A DNA stretch of 58,873 nt from an uncultured Prevotellaceae bacterium. Lineage in GTDB: Bacteria; Bacteroidota; Bacteroidia; Bacteroidales; Bacteroidaceae. The stretch covers positions 1 to 58,873 of the forward strand of contig CACXMM010000019.1 of the NCBI GenBank assembly GCA_902768785.1, given 5' to 3'. Of the stretch, positions 51,985 to 58,873 are shown one piece after another; within the stretch, counting starts at the first letter, position 1; every line of letters starts with the position of its first letter. The notes beneath the pieces are model-generated. The model made no database searches and was not told the origin of the DNA. It worked only from the letters and a program-made list of their open reading frames with translations. The translations under genes were made by a program, and so were the position numbers.

Positions 51985-54900
51985 ATGGCAACATTCGAAT
52001 CCTCACTAAAGTCAAAACTGATTTACGTCTTTGCCATCAACGACGAACGGCATCGTGACTGCCTGAAAATCGGCGAAACCACCATTGACGAAGATGATGG
52101 CAGCAACCTGTTCAATAATACAGAGGCTTTGCAACAAGCTGCCCACAAACGCATCCGCCAATACACCAAGACGGCAGGCATTGCATACCAGTTGCTCCAT
52201 ACCGAAATAAGCATCTTTGTGCGTAGCGGCATGATCATGACCTTCAACGACAAACAGGTACACAAAGTTCTGGAGCGCAGTGGTATCAAACGTAAAGAGT
52301 TTGAAGGCGTCAGTGGCGCAGATGAATGGTATTGCTGTGATCTGGAAACAGTAAAGAAAGCCATTGCTGCCGTGAAGAAAGGAGTGACCAGCCTTCACCC
52401 CTCCGATATTACCCAAGGTCAATCTCCTATTATCTTCCGACCAGAGCAACAGGAAGCCATCAATAAAACCCGCAAGCGTTTCAAGAAGGGCAACCAGATG
52501 CTTTGGAATGCCAAGATGCGTTTTGGCAAAACGCTTTCAGCGTTGCAGGTAGTCAAAGAGGAAGAGTTCAAACGCACCTTGATATTAACACATCGCCCAG
52601 TTGTTGATGAAGGGTGGTTTGAGGATTTCAAGAAGATATTCTACGACAGGAAGGACTATCACTATGGTTCAAAGGGGAACGGTGAACTGTTCGGAAAACT
52701 AGAACAGTTGGCCGCCAAGGAAGACAAGTATATCTATTTCGCTTCCATGCAAGACCTTAGAGGGTCTGAGCAGGTAGGCGGTAAGTTTGACAAGAACAAT
52801 GAACTGTTCTCTGCCGCGTGGGATTTTGTGATTGTTGACGAAGCCCACGAGGGAACCAAAACGGAACTTGGCCAAAATGTTCTGAACGAACTTATTAAAG
52901 AAAATACGAAGGTTCTGCAGCTGTCTGGCACACCTTTCAATCTCTTTGATGATTATAGTGAGGAAGAAATCTTCACATGGGACTATGTAATGGAACAGAA
53001 GGCCAAGCAGGAATGGGCAACAGATAACCCTTACGAGCCTAACCCATACGCCTCACTTCCTGCCATCAATATCTACACCTATGACCTTGGAGCATTAATG
53101 AGCGAATATTCCGATGATGAGAAAGCCTTCAACTTCCGCGAGTTCTTCAGGACTAAAGATGATGATACTTTCATCCACGACAAGGATGTTGACCGCTTCC
53201 TTAATCTGCTTTGTAAAGACGACAAGGACAGCCTCTATCCCTATAGCAACGAAACGTTCCGCAGAATTTTCCGTCATACACTTTGGGTAGTGCCTGGTGT
53301 AAAGTCAGCAAGGGCATTGAGCGCAAAGCTACAGGCTCATCCTGTATTTGGTATGTTCCAGATAGCCAATGTAGCTGGCAACGGCGACGAAGATGAGGAA
53401 AATGCTGAGGCACTGAAGATGGTGAATGAGAAGATTGGCCCTGATCCTGATGAGACTTATACAATTACGCTATCCTGTGGCCGCCTGACTACAGGAGTCA
53501 GCATCAAGCCCTGGACTGCTGTATTTATGATGGCAGGTTCATTCAGTACCTCTGCTGCCCAATATATGCAGACCATTTTCCGTGTGCAAACACCTTTTAC
53601 GAATCATGGTCGCATGAAGGAACAATGCTATGCTTTCGACTTTGCTCCAGATAGAACCCTCCGTGTATTAGCCGAAACAGCCAAAGTAAGTGCAAAGGCT
53701 GGTAAGCAAACAGAGGAAGACCGTAGAATTCTTGGCGACTTCCTAAACTTCTGTCCAATTATTTCGATTGACGGAAGTAAGATGAAACCATATGATGTAA
53801 ACAAGATGATGAGCCAACTGAAGAAGGCTCAAATAGAAAAGGTGGTTCAGTGCGGCTTTGAGGATGGTGCGCTATATAATGATGAATTGCTGAAACTGAC
53901 GGAGGTAGAGCTAAAAGATTTCGATGACCTGAAGAAGACCATTGGAACCACTAAGGCGATGGCAAAGACCGGTGATATTGATATCAATAATCAAGGCTTT
54001 ACTAAGGAGCAGTACGAAGAGAAGGAAAAACTTGAAAAGAAAAAGAAGAAAGACCTTACTCCTGAGGAAAAAGCACGGTTGGAAGAGCTGAAAGCTATGA
54101 GCAACCAGCGTAGAAATGCCATAAGTATCTTACGCGGTATTTCTATCCGAATGCCATTGCTAATTTATGGTGCTGAATTAAAGAATGAAAATGAGGAGAT
54201 AACGATTAACAACTTTGTTTCTCTGATAGACGACCAATCGTGGGAAGAGTTTATGCCTAAGGGTGTTGACAAGGAGAAGTTTGAGAAGTTCAAGAAATAC
54301 TATGATCCCGACATCTTCCGCGAGGCTGGAAGAAGAATCCGTGAGATGGCAAGAGCTGCTGATAAATTCACGATAGAAGAAAGGATAGAACGTATTTCTG
54401 CCATTTTCAATACCTTCCGTAACCCTGACAAGGAAACAGTTTTAACTCCATGGCGTGTGGTAAACATGCACATGAGTGACTGTTTAGGCGGCTGGTGTTT
54501 CTACGACGAGGATTTCAAAGAGACATTAACGATTCCCCGTTATGTAGATCAAGGCAAGGTAACTAAAGATGTATTCCGTACGGATTCTCACATTTTGGAA
54601 ATTAACTCCAAGAGTGGACTTTATCCGCTCTACGTGGCTTATAACATCTATCGTGCAAGGGTTGAAGCTGCCAAACAAAAATATGGTGAGGTCTCTCACG
54701 GCTTTGCCATGAGTCTTTGGGATGCCACCATCGAAGAAAACATCCTTGTGGTATGTAAGACCCCTATGGCCAAAAGCATCACCAAGCGCACCCTTTCAGG
54801 TTTTCGCAACACCCGAGTAAACGCCCAGTATTATCCAAACTTAATTGAAAACATTACAGAACGTCCAGATGTTGTTATCAACACGTTCCGTGATGGTAAA

Positions 54901-55893
54901 CACTTCTGGAAAATCAACAGTAATTCAAATATGAAATTTGACGCTATAGTAGGTAATCCGCCATATCAGGTGATGGATGGAGGAGCAGGCGTAAGTGCTG
55001 TACCAGTTTATCATCGTTTTGTTGAAATTGCTAAGCAGGCCAAACCAAACTACATTTCCATGATAATGCCAGCTAAATGGTATAATGGTGGCCGTGGCTT
55101 GGAACAGTTTAGAAATGATATGCTTCACGACACAAAAATATGTAGTCTTTATGACTATATTGATCCTCATGATTGCTTCCCAACTGTAGATGTAGCAGGT
55201 GGTATCTGTTACTTCCTTCGCGATAAAGAATATGAGGGTTTATGTAAGTTCGTTTCTTGTAAATCAGGAATAAAGATTCCAACAATGCGTAATTTGAGCG
55301 ATTCAGAAGTGCTTATCCGCCATCAAGAAGAAATTTCCATTTTGAGCAAAGTTCAAATAGAAGGTCAAACGTACCTAGGCAGTATTGTATATTCCCAGAA
55401 ACCTTTCGGGCTTCGAACTTATGTTAAACCATTAGAGAAGGGTGATATTATATTAAGGTTTAATGGTGGTATTGGCCCATACGATAGTGAACAAGTACCC
55501 GCTAACAGAAATCTGATTGGGAAATGGAAAATTATCACTTCATGCCTTACAGCTGAACATGCTGGAGAAACAGACAAGAATGGTCAGAAAAGAATATTAT
55601 CGACGCTAGAAATACTGGCCCCAGGAACGATATGCACGGAAACATATATGATGCTCAGTGTGTTCGAAACACAAAATGAATGTAACAATATGTACAAATA
55701 CTTAAAGACAAGGTTTGTTAGGGCGTTAGTTGCAATGGTTACTGCAACTCAACACTTATCAAAAGCCAATTTCCGTTACGTCCCTCTTCAAGATTTCTCT
55801 AAACCGTGGTCTGATGAAGAACTCTACGCTAAATATAATTTGAACGAAAGCGAAATCGCCTTCATCGAGTCAATGATAAAGCCAATGGAATAA
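51985..55893 (+). CDS. GIY-YIG nuclease / DEAH helicase / N6-adenine methylase fusion
   Basis: 1,302 residues. ~10-130: GIY-YIG-type nuclease of the T5orf172 kind (LIYVFAIND, then CLKIGET). ~150-560: SF2 helicase with Walker A MRFGKT (~178-183), DEAH (~284-288), SGTP (~313-317) and the Arg-finger segment QTIFRVQ (~529). ~640-700: Lys/Glu-rich coiled coil. ~820 onward: methylase with TPWRVV (motif X), ILEINSKSGLY as an unusual motif I (~870) and GNPPYQ (~989-994, motif IV), followed by MIMPAKWYNGGRGLEQFR and GGICYF typical of Eco57I-like enzymes; the last ~250 residues may recognise DNA. It resembles a single-chain type ISP restriction enzyme, with GIY-YIG in place of the fused Mrr nuclease. 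Confidence 0.88.
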   Translation: MATFESSLKSKLIYVFAINDERHRDCLKIGETTIDEDDGSNLFNNTEALQQAAHKRIRQYTKTAGIAYQLLHTEISIFVRSGMIMTFNDKQVHKVLERSGIKRKEFEGVSGADEWYCCDLETVKKAIAAVKKGVTSLHPSDITQGQSPIIFRPEQQEAINKTRKRFKKGNQMLWNAKMRFGKTLSALQVVKEEEFKRTLILTHRPVVDEGWFEDFKKIFYDRKDYHYGSKGNGELFGKLEQLAAKEDKYIYFASMQDLRGSEQVGGKFDKNNELFSAAWDFVIVDEAHEGTKTELGQNVLNELIKENTKVLQLSGTPFNLFDDYSEEEIFTWDYVMEQKAKQEWATDNPYEPNPYASLPAINIYTYDLGALMSEYSDDEKAFNFREFFRTKDDDTFIHDKDVDRFLNLLCKDDKDSLYPYSNETFRRIFRHTLWVVPGVKSARALSAKLQAHPVFGMFQIANVAGNGDEDEENAEALKMVNEKIGPDPDETYTITLSCGRLTTGVSIKPWTAVFMMAGSFSTSAAQYMQTIFRVQTPFTNHGRMKEQCYAFDFAPDRTLRVLAETAKVSAKAGKQTEEDRRILGDFLNFCPIISIDGSKMKPYDVNKMMSQLKKAQIEKVVQCGFEDGALYNDELLKLTEVELKDFDDLKKTIGTTKAMAKTGDIDINNQGFTKEQYEEKEKLEKKKKKDLTPEEKARLEELKAMSNQRRNAISILRGISIRMPLLIYGAELKNENEEITINNFVSLIDDQSWEEFMPKGVDKEKFEKFKKYYDPDIFREAGRRIREMARAADKFTIEERIERISAIFNTFRNPDKETVLTPWRVVNMHMSDCLGGWCFYDEDFKETLTIPRYVDQGKVTKDVFRTDSHILEINSKSGLYPLYVAYNIYRARVEAAKQKYGEVSHGFAMSLWDATIEENILVVCKTPMAKSITKRTLSGFRNTRVNAQYYPNLIENITERPDVVINTFRDGKHFWKINSNSNMKFDAIVGNPPYQVMDGGAGVSAVPVYHRFVEIAKQAKPNYISMIMPAKWYNGGRGLEQFRNDMLHDTKICSLYDYIDPHDCFPTVDVAGGICYFLRDKEYEGLCKFVSCKSGIKIPTMRNLSDSEVLIRHQEEISILSKVQIEGQTYLGSIVYSQKPFGLRTYVKPLEKGDIILRFNGGIGPYDSEQVPANRNLIGKWKIITSCLTAEHAGETDKNGQKRILSTLEILAPGTICTETYMMLSVFETQNECNNMYKYLKTRFVRALVAMVTATQHLSKANFRYVPLQDFSKPWSDEELYAKYNLNESEIAFIESMIKPME

Positions 55894-55908
55894 TTAAAAC
55901 TACAAGAT

Positions 55909-56808
55909 ATGAAAGCTAAATCAAAAACTTATGTAACGTCTGCAAATACGATGTTTGCAGCATTGAGCATTCTTCAGAAGAATGGTGGAACAATGCCCAT
56001 ACGTATTCTGATGCAAGAGGTAGAAAAGGCTGTAAATCTCACTGCATGGGATAAAGAGATTTTGGAGAATACAGGCAACATCCGCTGGCAAAGCATCATG
56101 CATTTCGCATCTGTAGATTATGCGCGTGCAGGTTTCCTTATCAAGAAGAAAGGCAGTTGGTCAATTACACCAGAGGGGGAAGACGCATTGAATCTTGGAG
56201 TTGAGAAATTGCGCGACGAAGCATGGAAAAGATACAAGGTTTGGTATCGTAACAAAGGAGAATCTGATGTAAAACCAACTGTTCAGCATGAAGAAGATAA
56301 CGACCTTTCCAAAGAAACAGTGATTGAGTTGGAAACATTAGAGGAAAGAGCAGTAAACGGTATCCGTGAATACTTGAAGAATAAGAATCCATACGAATTC
56401 CAGGATCTGGTTGCTTCACTACTCAAGGCTATGGGTTATTATATCCAGTCGGTTGCCCCTCGTGGTAAGGACGGAGGCATAGATATTGTTGCTTATACGG
56501 ATCCCTTAGGGGCAAAAACTCCACGTATCAAAGTACAAGTTAAACACAAGCCAGATACAGCAACAGGCGCAGCCGATGTTCGCGCATTGCTTGGAATACT
56601 AAAAGCAGGCGATATTGCCTTGTTTGTAACTTCTGGCACTTATTCAACAGATGCCAAACATGCAGCGTCAAGCGGCGATAAGTTTATCCGTCTGATAGAT
56701 GGTGATGAGTTTATTGAAATGTGGCAGGAATACTACGATAAGATGAGTGATGAGGATAAAAATATGCTCCCACTCAAGCGTATATCATTTTTGGGGAGTA
56801 ATGAATAA
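55909..56808 (+). CDS. Mrr-type restriction endonuclease
   Basis: 299 residues. N-terminal Mrr_N winged-helix domain (~10-95: AALSILQKNGGTMPIRILMQEV, SWSITPEGEDAL), an acidic linker, then the Mrr catalytic domain (~155-270). The PD-(D/E)xK core is visible as GKDGGIDI (~186-193) and the QVKH strand (~210-213). Mrr proteins often cut methylated DNA. Here it lies 15 nt after the methylase/helicase gene, so it may be the cleavage subunit, or a second nuclease that punishes wrongly modified DNA. Confidence 0.9.
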   Translation: MKAKSKTYVTSANTMFAALSILQKNGGTMPIRILMQEVEKAVNLTAWDKEILENTGNIRWQSIMHFASVDYARAGFLIKKKGSWSITPEGEDALNLGVEKLRDEAWKRYKVWYRNKGESDVKPTVQHEEDNDLSKETVIELETLEERAVNGIREYLKNKNPYEFQDLVASLLKAMGYYIQSVAPRGKDGGIDIVAYTDPLGAKTPRIKVQVKHKPDTATGAADVRALLGILKAGDIALFVTSGTYSTDAKHAASSGDKFIRLIDGDEFIEMWQEYYDKMSDEDKNMLPLKRISFLGSNE

Positions 56809-56836
56809 ATTAGTGTAACTTTAATAATTGGGCTTT

Positions 56837-57505
56837 ATGGAGTATGTATTAATAATTGTGGTTGGAGCCATCATTGCTATTGCTTTGCAGACACATATGG
56901 ATAACAAGGAGTTCAAAAAGCAATGTGAGAAAGAGAACAAACGTGAAGATGCCAGATTAGAAAGATGGGTTGAAAAGCGAAATAAACTTATAGAGGAGAA
57001 TAAAGCAATAAATCAAAGCTTGGATGAAAAATACGGAAAGCGAACTTGGGCAGTGCCATATAGTGAAAACGGAACAGAGGGAAATTTGAGAATATACGAC
57101 GATCACAAAATAATCGTTTTAGATCATACTAAAATAATAAAGTATAATGAGATGAAAGCCTGTTACGTAACTTCTGATTTGGATTCTAGGCCTTCTATTC
57201 CACCCTCAACACAAACTGTTACCAAAGTAGATAATGCCAGTATGTTAAAGAGGGCTGCTGTGGGTGCAGTTGTAGCTGGCCCTGTTGGAGCCATAATAGG
57301 TGGGGTAACGGCCAAGACTAAAACGGAAGAGGTTCCAACAATCAATCTAAGAGTACCGGGAAAATACAGTGTTGTTGTTGAATTTGTAAATGATGAGAAA
57401 CCTTACATAATGCCATGCGGCATTGATGATTCAAAAGCAAGACGAATTGTAAAACTAATCGACTCGATTATTGAGAAGGGTTACTTTGACCCAGATATTC
57501 ATTAG
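56837..57505 (+). CDS. Membrane-anchored glycine-zipper protein of unknown function
   Basis: 222 residues from MEYVLIIVVGAIIAIAL, a single N-terminal membrane helix (~2-18). Then comes a charged coiled coil (~25-60: KQCEKENKREDARLERWVEKRNK), a small strand-rich part (~70-105: LRIYDDHKIIVLDHTKIIKYN) and a glycine-zipper stretch AAVGAVVAGPVGAIIGG (~139-155). The tail (~165-222) resembles a strand plus helix unit ending FDPDIH. It starts 28 nt after the Mrr gene with no promoter between, so it belongs to the operon. Glycine zippers pack in membranes and occur in pore-forming or oligomeric proteins; whether this is an effector, an anchor or a passenger is unknown. I know no exact family name. Confidence 0.65.
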   Translation: MEYVLIIVVGAIIAIALQTHMDNKEFKKQCEKENKREDARLERWVEKRNKLIEENKAINQSLDEKYGKRTWAVPYSENGTEGNLRIYDDHKIIVLDHTKIIKYNEMKACYVTSDLDSRPSIPPSTQTVTKVDNASMLKRAAVGAVVAGPVGAIIGGVTAKTKTEEVPTINLRVPGKYSVVVEFVNDEKPYIMPCGIDDSKARRIVKLIDSIIEKGYFDPDIH

Positions 57506-57625
57506 GTATTGACATTTGGAGTGATGAAGAAAGGCTATCGTTGTAAGGCTAATAAATGACAGAGGGACTTTTGTTACATATAACAGAGGGATGTATAACA
57601 GACTATAGCAATAGTTTCTTGAAAG

Positions 57626-57651
57626 CGTGACAGAACCTGTCCCTTGTCACG
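57626..57651 (-). repeat. REP-like hairpin, right copy (inverted)
   Basis: CGTGACA (57626-57632) and TGTCACG (57645-57651) enclose GAACCTGTCCCT, whose reverse complement equals the loop core of the left copy (AGGGACAGGTTC). The element thus flanks the restriction/defence operon in opposite orientation. Confidence 0.75.
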
Positions 57652-57762
57652 TCTGCTACCAACAACCTTAAGACTTACGGTAATTGGGACTTACTGGTAG
57701 TAAGAGAGATTGACCAACTTGAGAGCATAATCAAGACTTACATATCACCAGACCAGCCATGA
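57631..57762 (+). pseudogene. Possible C-terminal remnant of an unknown gene
   Basis: A 43-codon open stretch ends at TGA (57760-57762) and reads NNLKTYGNWDLLVVREIDQL and on to YISPDQP. Its composition looks protein-like and helical, yet it has no start, begins inside the REP-like hairpin and overlaps the end of the opposite gene. It may be the tail of a gene cut by the element. Confidence 0.25.
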
Positions 57763-58199
57763 CCAAGATCCCAATGCTCATCATAGACAAACTCGAAGTA
57801 AGGAAGAGAGAATTCCTCTTCGATAAGGGTCGTAAGTTCGTCAAGAATTGGCTCTGCCCAATGGCCTACAAGAACAATGAACTTGTCAATGTTCCAAGCC
57901 ACACGCCCCCTGGGCACTTGTGTATAGTCGCCTTTAAACTTGGTCTCCTCATGCTTAGCCTGTGCCTTGAAATACTCTTTCATCCACACCTGCCTATGCA
58001 GATGGGGGTAGTTGATAAAAGGAAGGCCTTTGTCGGCAGCTTCTTCAACCATCTTCGGCGTTATCTCCTTCTTTCGAACACCAAAGAACGATTTGTCCTT
58101 AGGGTCATACCAGAATATACCGATGCAAGGCATTTGTTCGTCAAACCCCTTCATATCGGCCATTTGTTTCTTATGTTCTTCGTCCGTAAGGTGATTCAT
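57738..58199 (-). CDS. Conserved hypothetical protein
   Basis: 153 residues from MNHLTDEEHKKQMADMKG. I choose this start because a promoter with -7 TAATTTTG lies just upstream (58,217-58,224); the longer frame would begin before it. Notable segments are IGIFWYDPKDKSFFGVRKKEI, NYPHLHRQVWMKEYFK and RGRVAWNIDKFIVLVGHWA, rich in aromatic residues and His, then an acidic C-terminus (EFVYDEHWDLGHGWSGDM). It looks like a compact cytoplasmic protein; similar hypothetical proteins exist in Bacteroidota (from memory). It lies just outside the right REP-like hairpin. No function can be assigned. Confidence 0.75.
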   Translation of the reverse strand: MNHLTDEEHKKQMADMKGFDEQMPCIGIFWYDPKDKSFFGVRKKEITPKMVEEAADKGLPFINYPHLHRQVWMKEYFKAQAKHEETKFKGDYTQVPRGRVAWNIDKFIVLVGHWAEPILDELTTLIEEEFSLPYFEFVYDEHWDLGHGWSGDM

Positions 58200-58216
58200 C
58201 ACACTTCTTTTGTTTG

Positions 58217-58247
58217 CAAAATTAATATTTTTTCCTGAATAAACAAA
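58217..58247 (-). promoter_or_regulatory. Promoter of the hypothetical gene
   Basis: TTTG (58244-58247), 19 nt, TAATTTTG (58217-58224) on the minus strand, a full match. The leader to ATG 58199 is about 10-18 nt. Confidence 0.65.
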
Positions 58248-58338
58248 TAAATACGAGATAAAATGAACCAAACAACTTATGGAAAACATGGGGCGGTTCT
58301 TTTGATACAGAAATTAGCGTGTAACGAAAGAGTCCCTC

Positions 58339-58446
58339 TTACGCGTTGATGTCCACCGTCTCGGTGATCACAGCCTTGGCATACCATTTGCCGCGGTTCC
58401 TCGCGTTCTCGCCTTTCACCTGTGATAATCGGTAAAATACTGACAT
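58339..58446 (-). pseudogene. Truncated HU-like DNA-binding protein
   Basis: 35 codons: starts MSVFYRLSQVKGENARN, continues KWYAKAVITETVDINA and stops at TAA (58339-58341). This is the N-terminal segment of the Bacteroidota HU-like family (usually ~120-170 residues: strand, basic loop, KFYA-type strand, then helices), cut off just where the helical part should follow (typically ...LAEEI). The sequence beyond the stop no longer resembles HU. A strong AAAGGAGGA ribosome-binding site lies 6 nt before the ATG, unusual in this phylum. Confidence 0.65.
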
Positions 58447-58449
58447 ATA

Positions 58450-58507
58450 GTCCTCCTTTCTTTGTACCCCTGGGGTCGTCCCTCCTTTCACTGACGTACC
58501 CTGGGGT
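58450..58507. repeat. Two tandem ~28-30-nt units before the HU remnant
   Basis: On the minus strand ACCCCAGGG(G)TAC ... AAAGGAGG occurs twice (58,450-58,477 and 58,478-58,507). The ribosome-binding site of the HU remnant is the copy nearest the gene, so the leader has been duplicated. Confidence 0.6.
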
Positions 58508-58635
58508 GGTTAAACATACGGCGGTGCACCACCGGCAACCTCCCTGATTGCAGTGCAAAGGTACTACATTTTGAAAGCGAAAACAAGGAAAAGCGTGTTG
58601 GGCAGTTAGCCAAAATGAAATATATGCTCTCCAAA

Positions 58636-58658
58636 AGTGACAGATATAGACTGTCACT
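58636..58658. repeat. Hairpin related to the GTGACA/TGTCAC elements
   Basis: AGTGACAG (58636-58643) and CTGTCACT (58651-58658) form a perfect 8-bp stem with a 7-nt loop. The stem shares GTGACA/TGTCAC with the REP-like hairpins at 50,565 and 57,626, but the loop differs. Confidence 0.6.
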
Positions 58659-58701
58659 GATTCATGTTCCTTTTGTACGAAAGGCACCTGCTTCGGTGCC
58701 A

Positions 58702-58873
58702 TCATGGTGGAACCAGTAGGGGATCTTTTCCGCTGAAAACGGCGTTTTCGGACGTGGAAACAACGTTTTCAGACGCGAAAACGGCGTTTTCAGAGGATGA
58801 AAACAAGGGTTTCCGCGCATTCTTTCTCTCTTCCAGTTCGCGGAGGATGCGGCGCTCGCGACTGGGCTTGACG
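58702..58873 (-). CDS. C-terminal end of an unidentified gene (cut by window edge)
   Basis: Open from the window edge (frame starting at 58872) to TGA (58702-58704), 56 residues. The first part, VKPSRERRILRELEERKNAR, is charged and helical like real coding sequence. The remainder (SSSENAVFASENVV and on) is the translation of the repeat array at 58,735-58,822. Either the array has invaded the end of a gene or the original stop has been lost. The family cannot be told. Confidence 0.4.
   Translation of the reverse strand, partial: VKPSRERRILRELEERKNARKPLFSSSENAVFASENVVSTSENAVFSGKDPLLVPP
58735..58822. repeat. ~22-nt tandem array with AAAACGGCGTTTT core
   Basis: Units start at 58735, 58757, 58777 and 58799 (22, 20, 22 and ~22 nt). 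The core GAAAACGGCGTTTTC is palindromic and the same type as array A at 24,532-24,641. The rest of 58,508-58,700 holds no recognised gene. Confidence 0.7.

Overview
The window looks like a chromosomal segment of a Bacteroidota gut-type bacterium, most likely Prevotella or a near relative. The evidence is a SusC/SusD outer-membrane pair with a FecR regulator, BspA-like leucine-rich repeat and GLUG-type surface proteins sharing one short C-terminal motif, OmpA/PorT-type barrels, type II pantothenate kinase, and many promoters of the Bacteroidota form TTTG - about 20 nt - TAnnTTTG. No rRNA, tRNA or CRISPR array was recognised.

Layout. 1-7,976 is housekeeping: the end of an unknown gene, a TonB-domain lipoprotein, greA, a HIT protein, manC, a small barrel protein, coaW, eno and a RidA-like protein. 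8,000-14,793 (minus strand) is a probable operon of porin, imelysin lipoprotein, di-heme oxidoreductase lipoprotein and a fused ResB/CcsA cytochrome c assembly protein; the last supplies the heme attachment that the oxidoreductase needs. 14,952-24,186 (minus strand) is an uptake operon of FecR, SusC, SusD, DUF4843 lipoprotein, PKD-like lipoprotein and a low-molecular-weight tyrosine phosphatase. Upstream of FecR, where a sigma factor gene is expected, lie 1.1 kb of short repeats, much of it in exact 22-nt register.

25,311-40,765 (minus strand) holds five secreted surface proteins (beta-helix, GLUG and leucine-rich repeats), four with the same C-terminal sorting-type motif. 41,335-48,167 (plus strand) is a tight three-gene unit: a GH31 glycosidase, a 983-residue fusion of a URO-D-like methyltransferase, a homocysteine methyltransferase and a B12-binding module, and an SGLT-type transporter. 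48,194-50,225 is a secreted OB-fold-like repeat protein broken by a frameshift.

50,634-57,505 is the best candidate for a poorly described system. It is a four-gene operon with its own near-perfect promoter and a structured leader. It encodes an atypical methylase-like subunit, a 1,302-residue GIY-YIG nuclease / DEAH helicase / N6-adenine methylase fusion, an Mrr-type nuclease and a membrane-anchored glycine-zipper protein. Two copies of one hairpin repeat, in opposite orientation, stand on either side. The right end carries a conserved hypothetical gene, a truncated HU-like gene and another roughly 22-nt repeat array running into a gene cut by the window edge.
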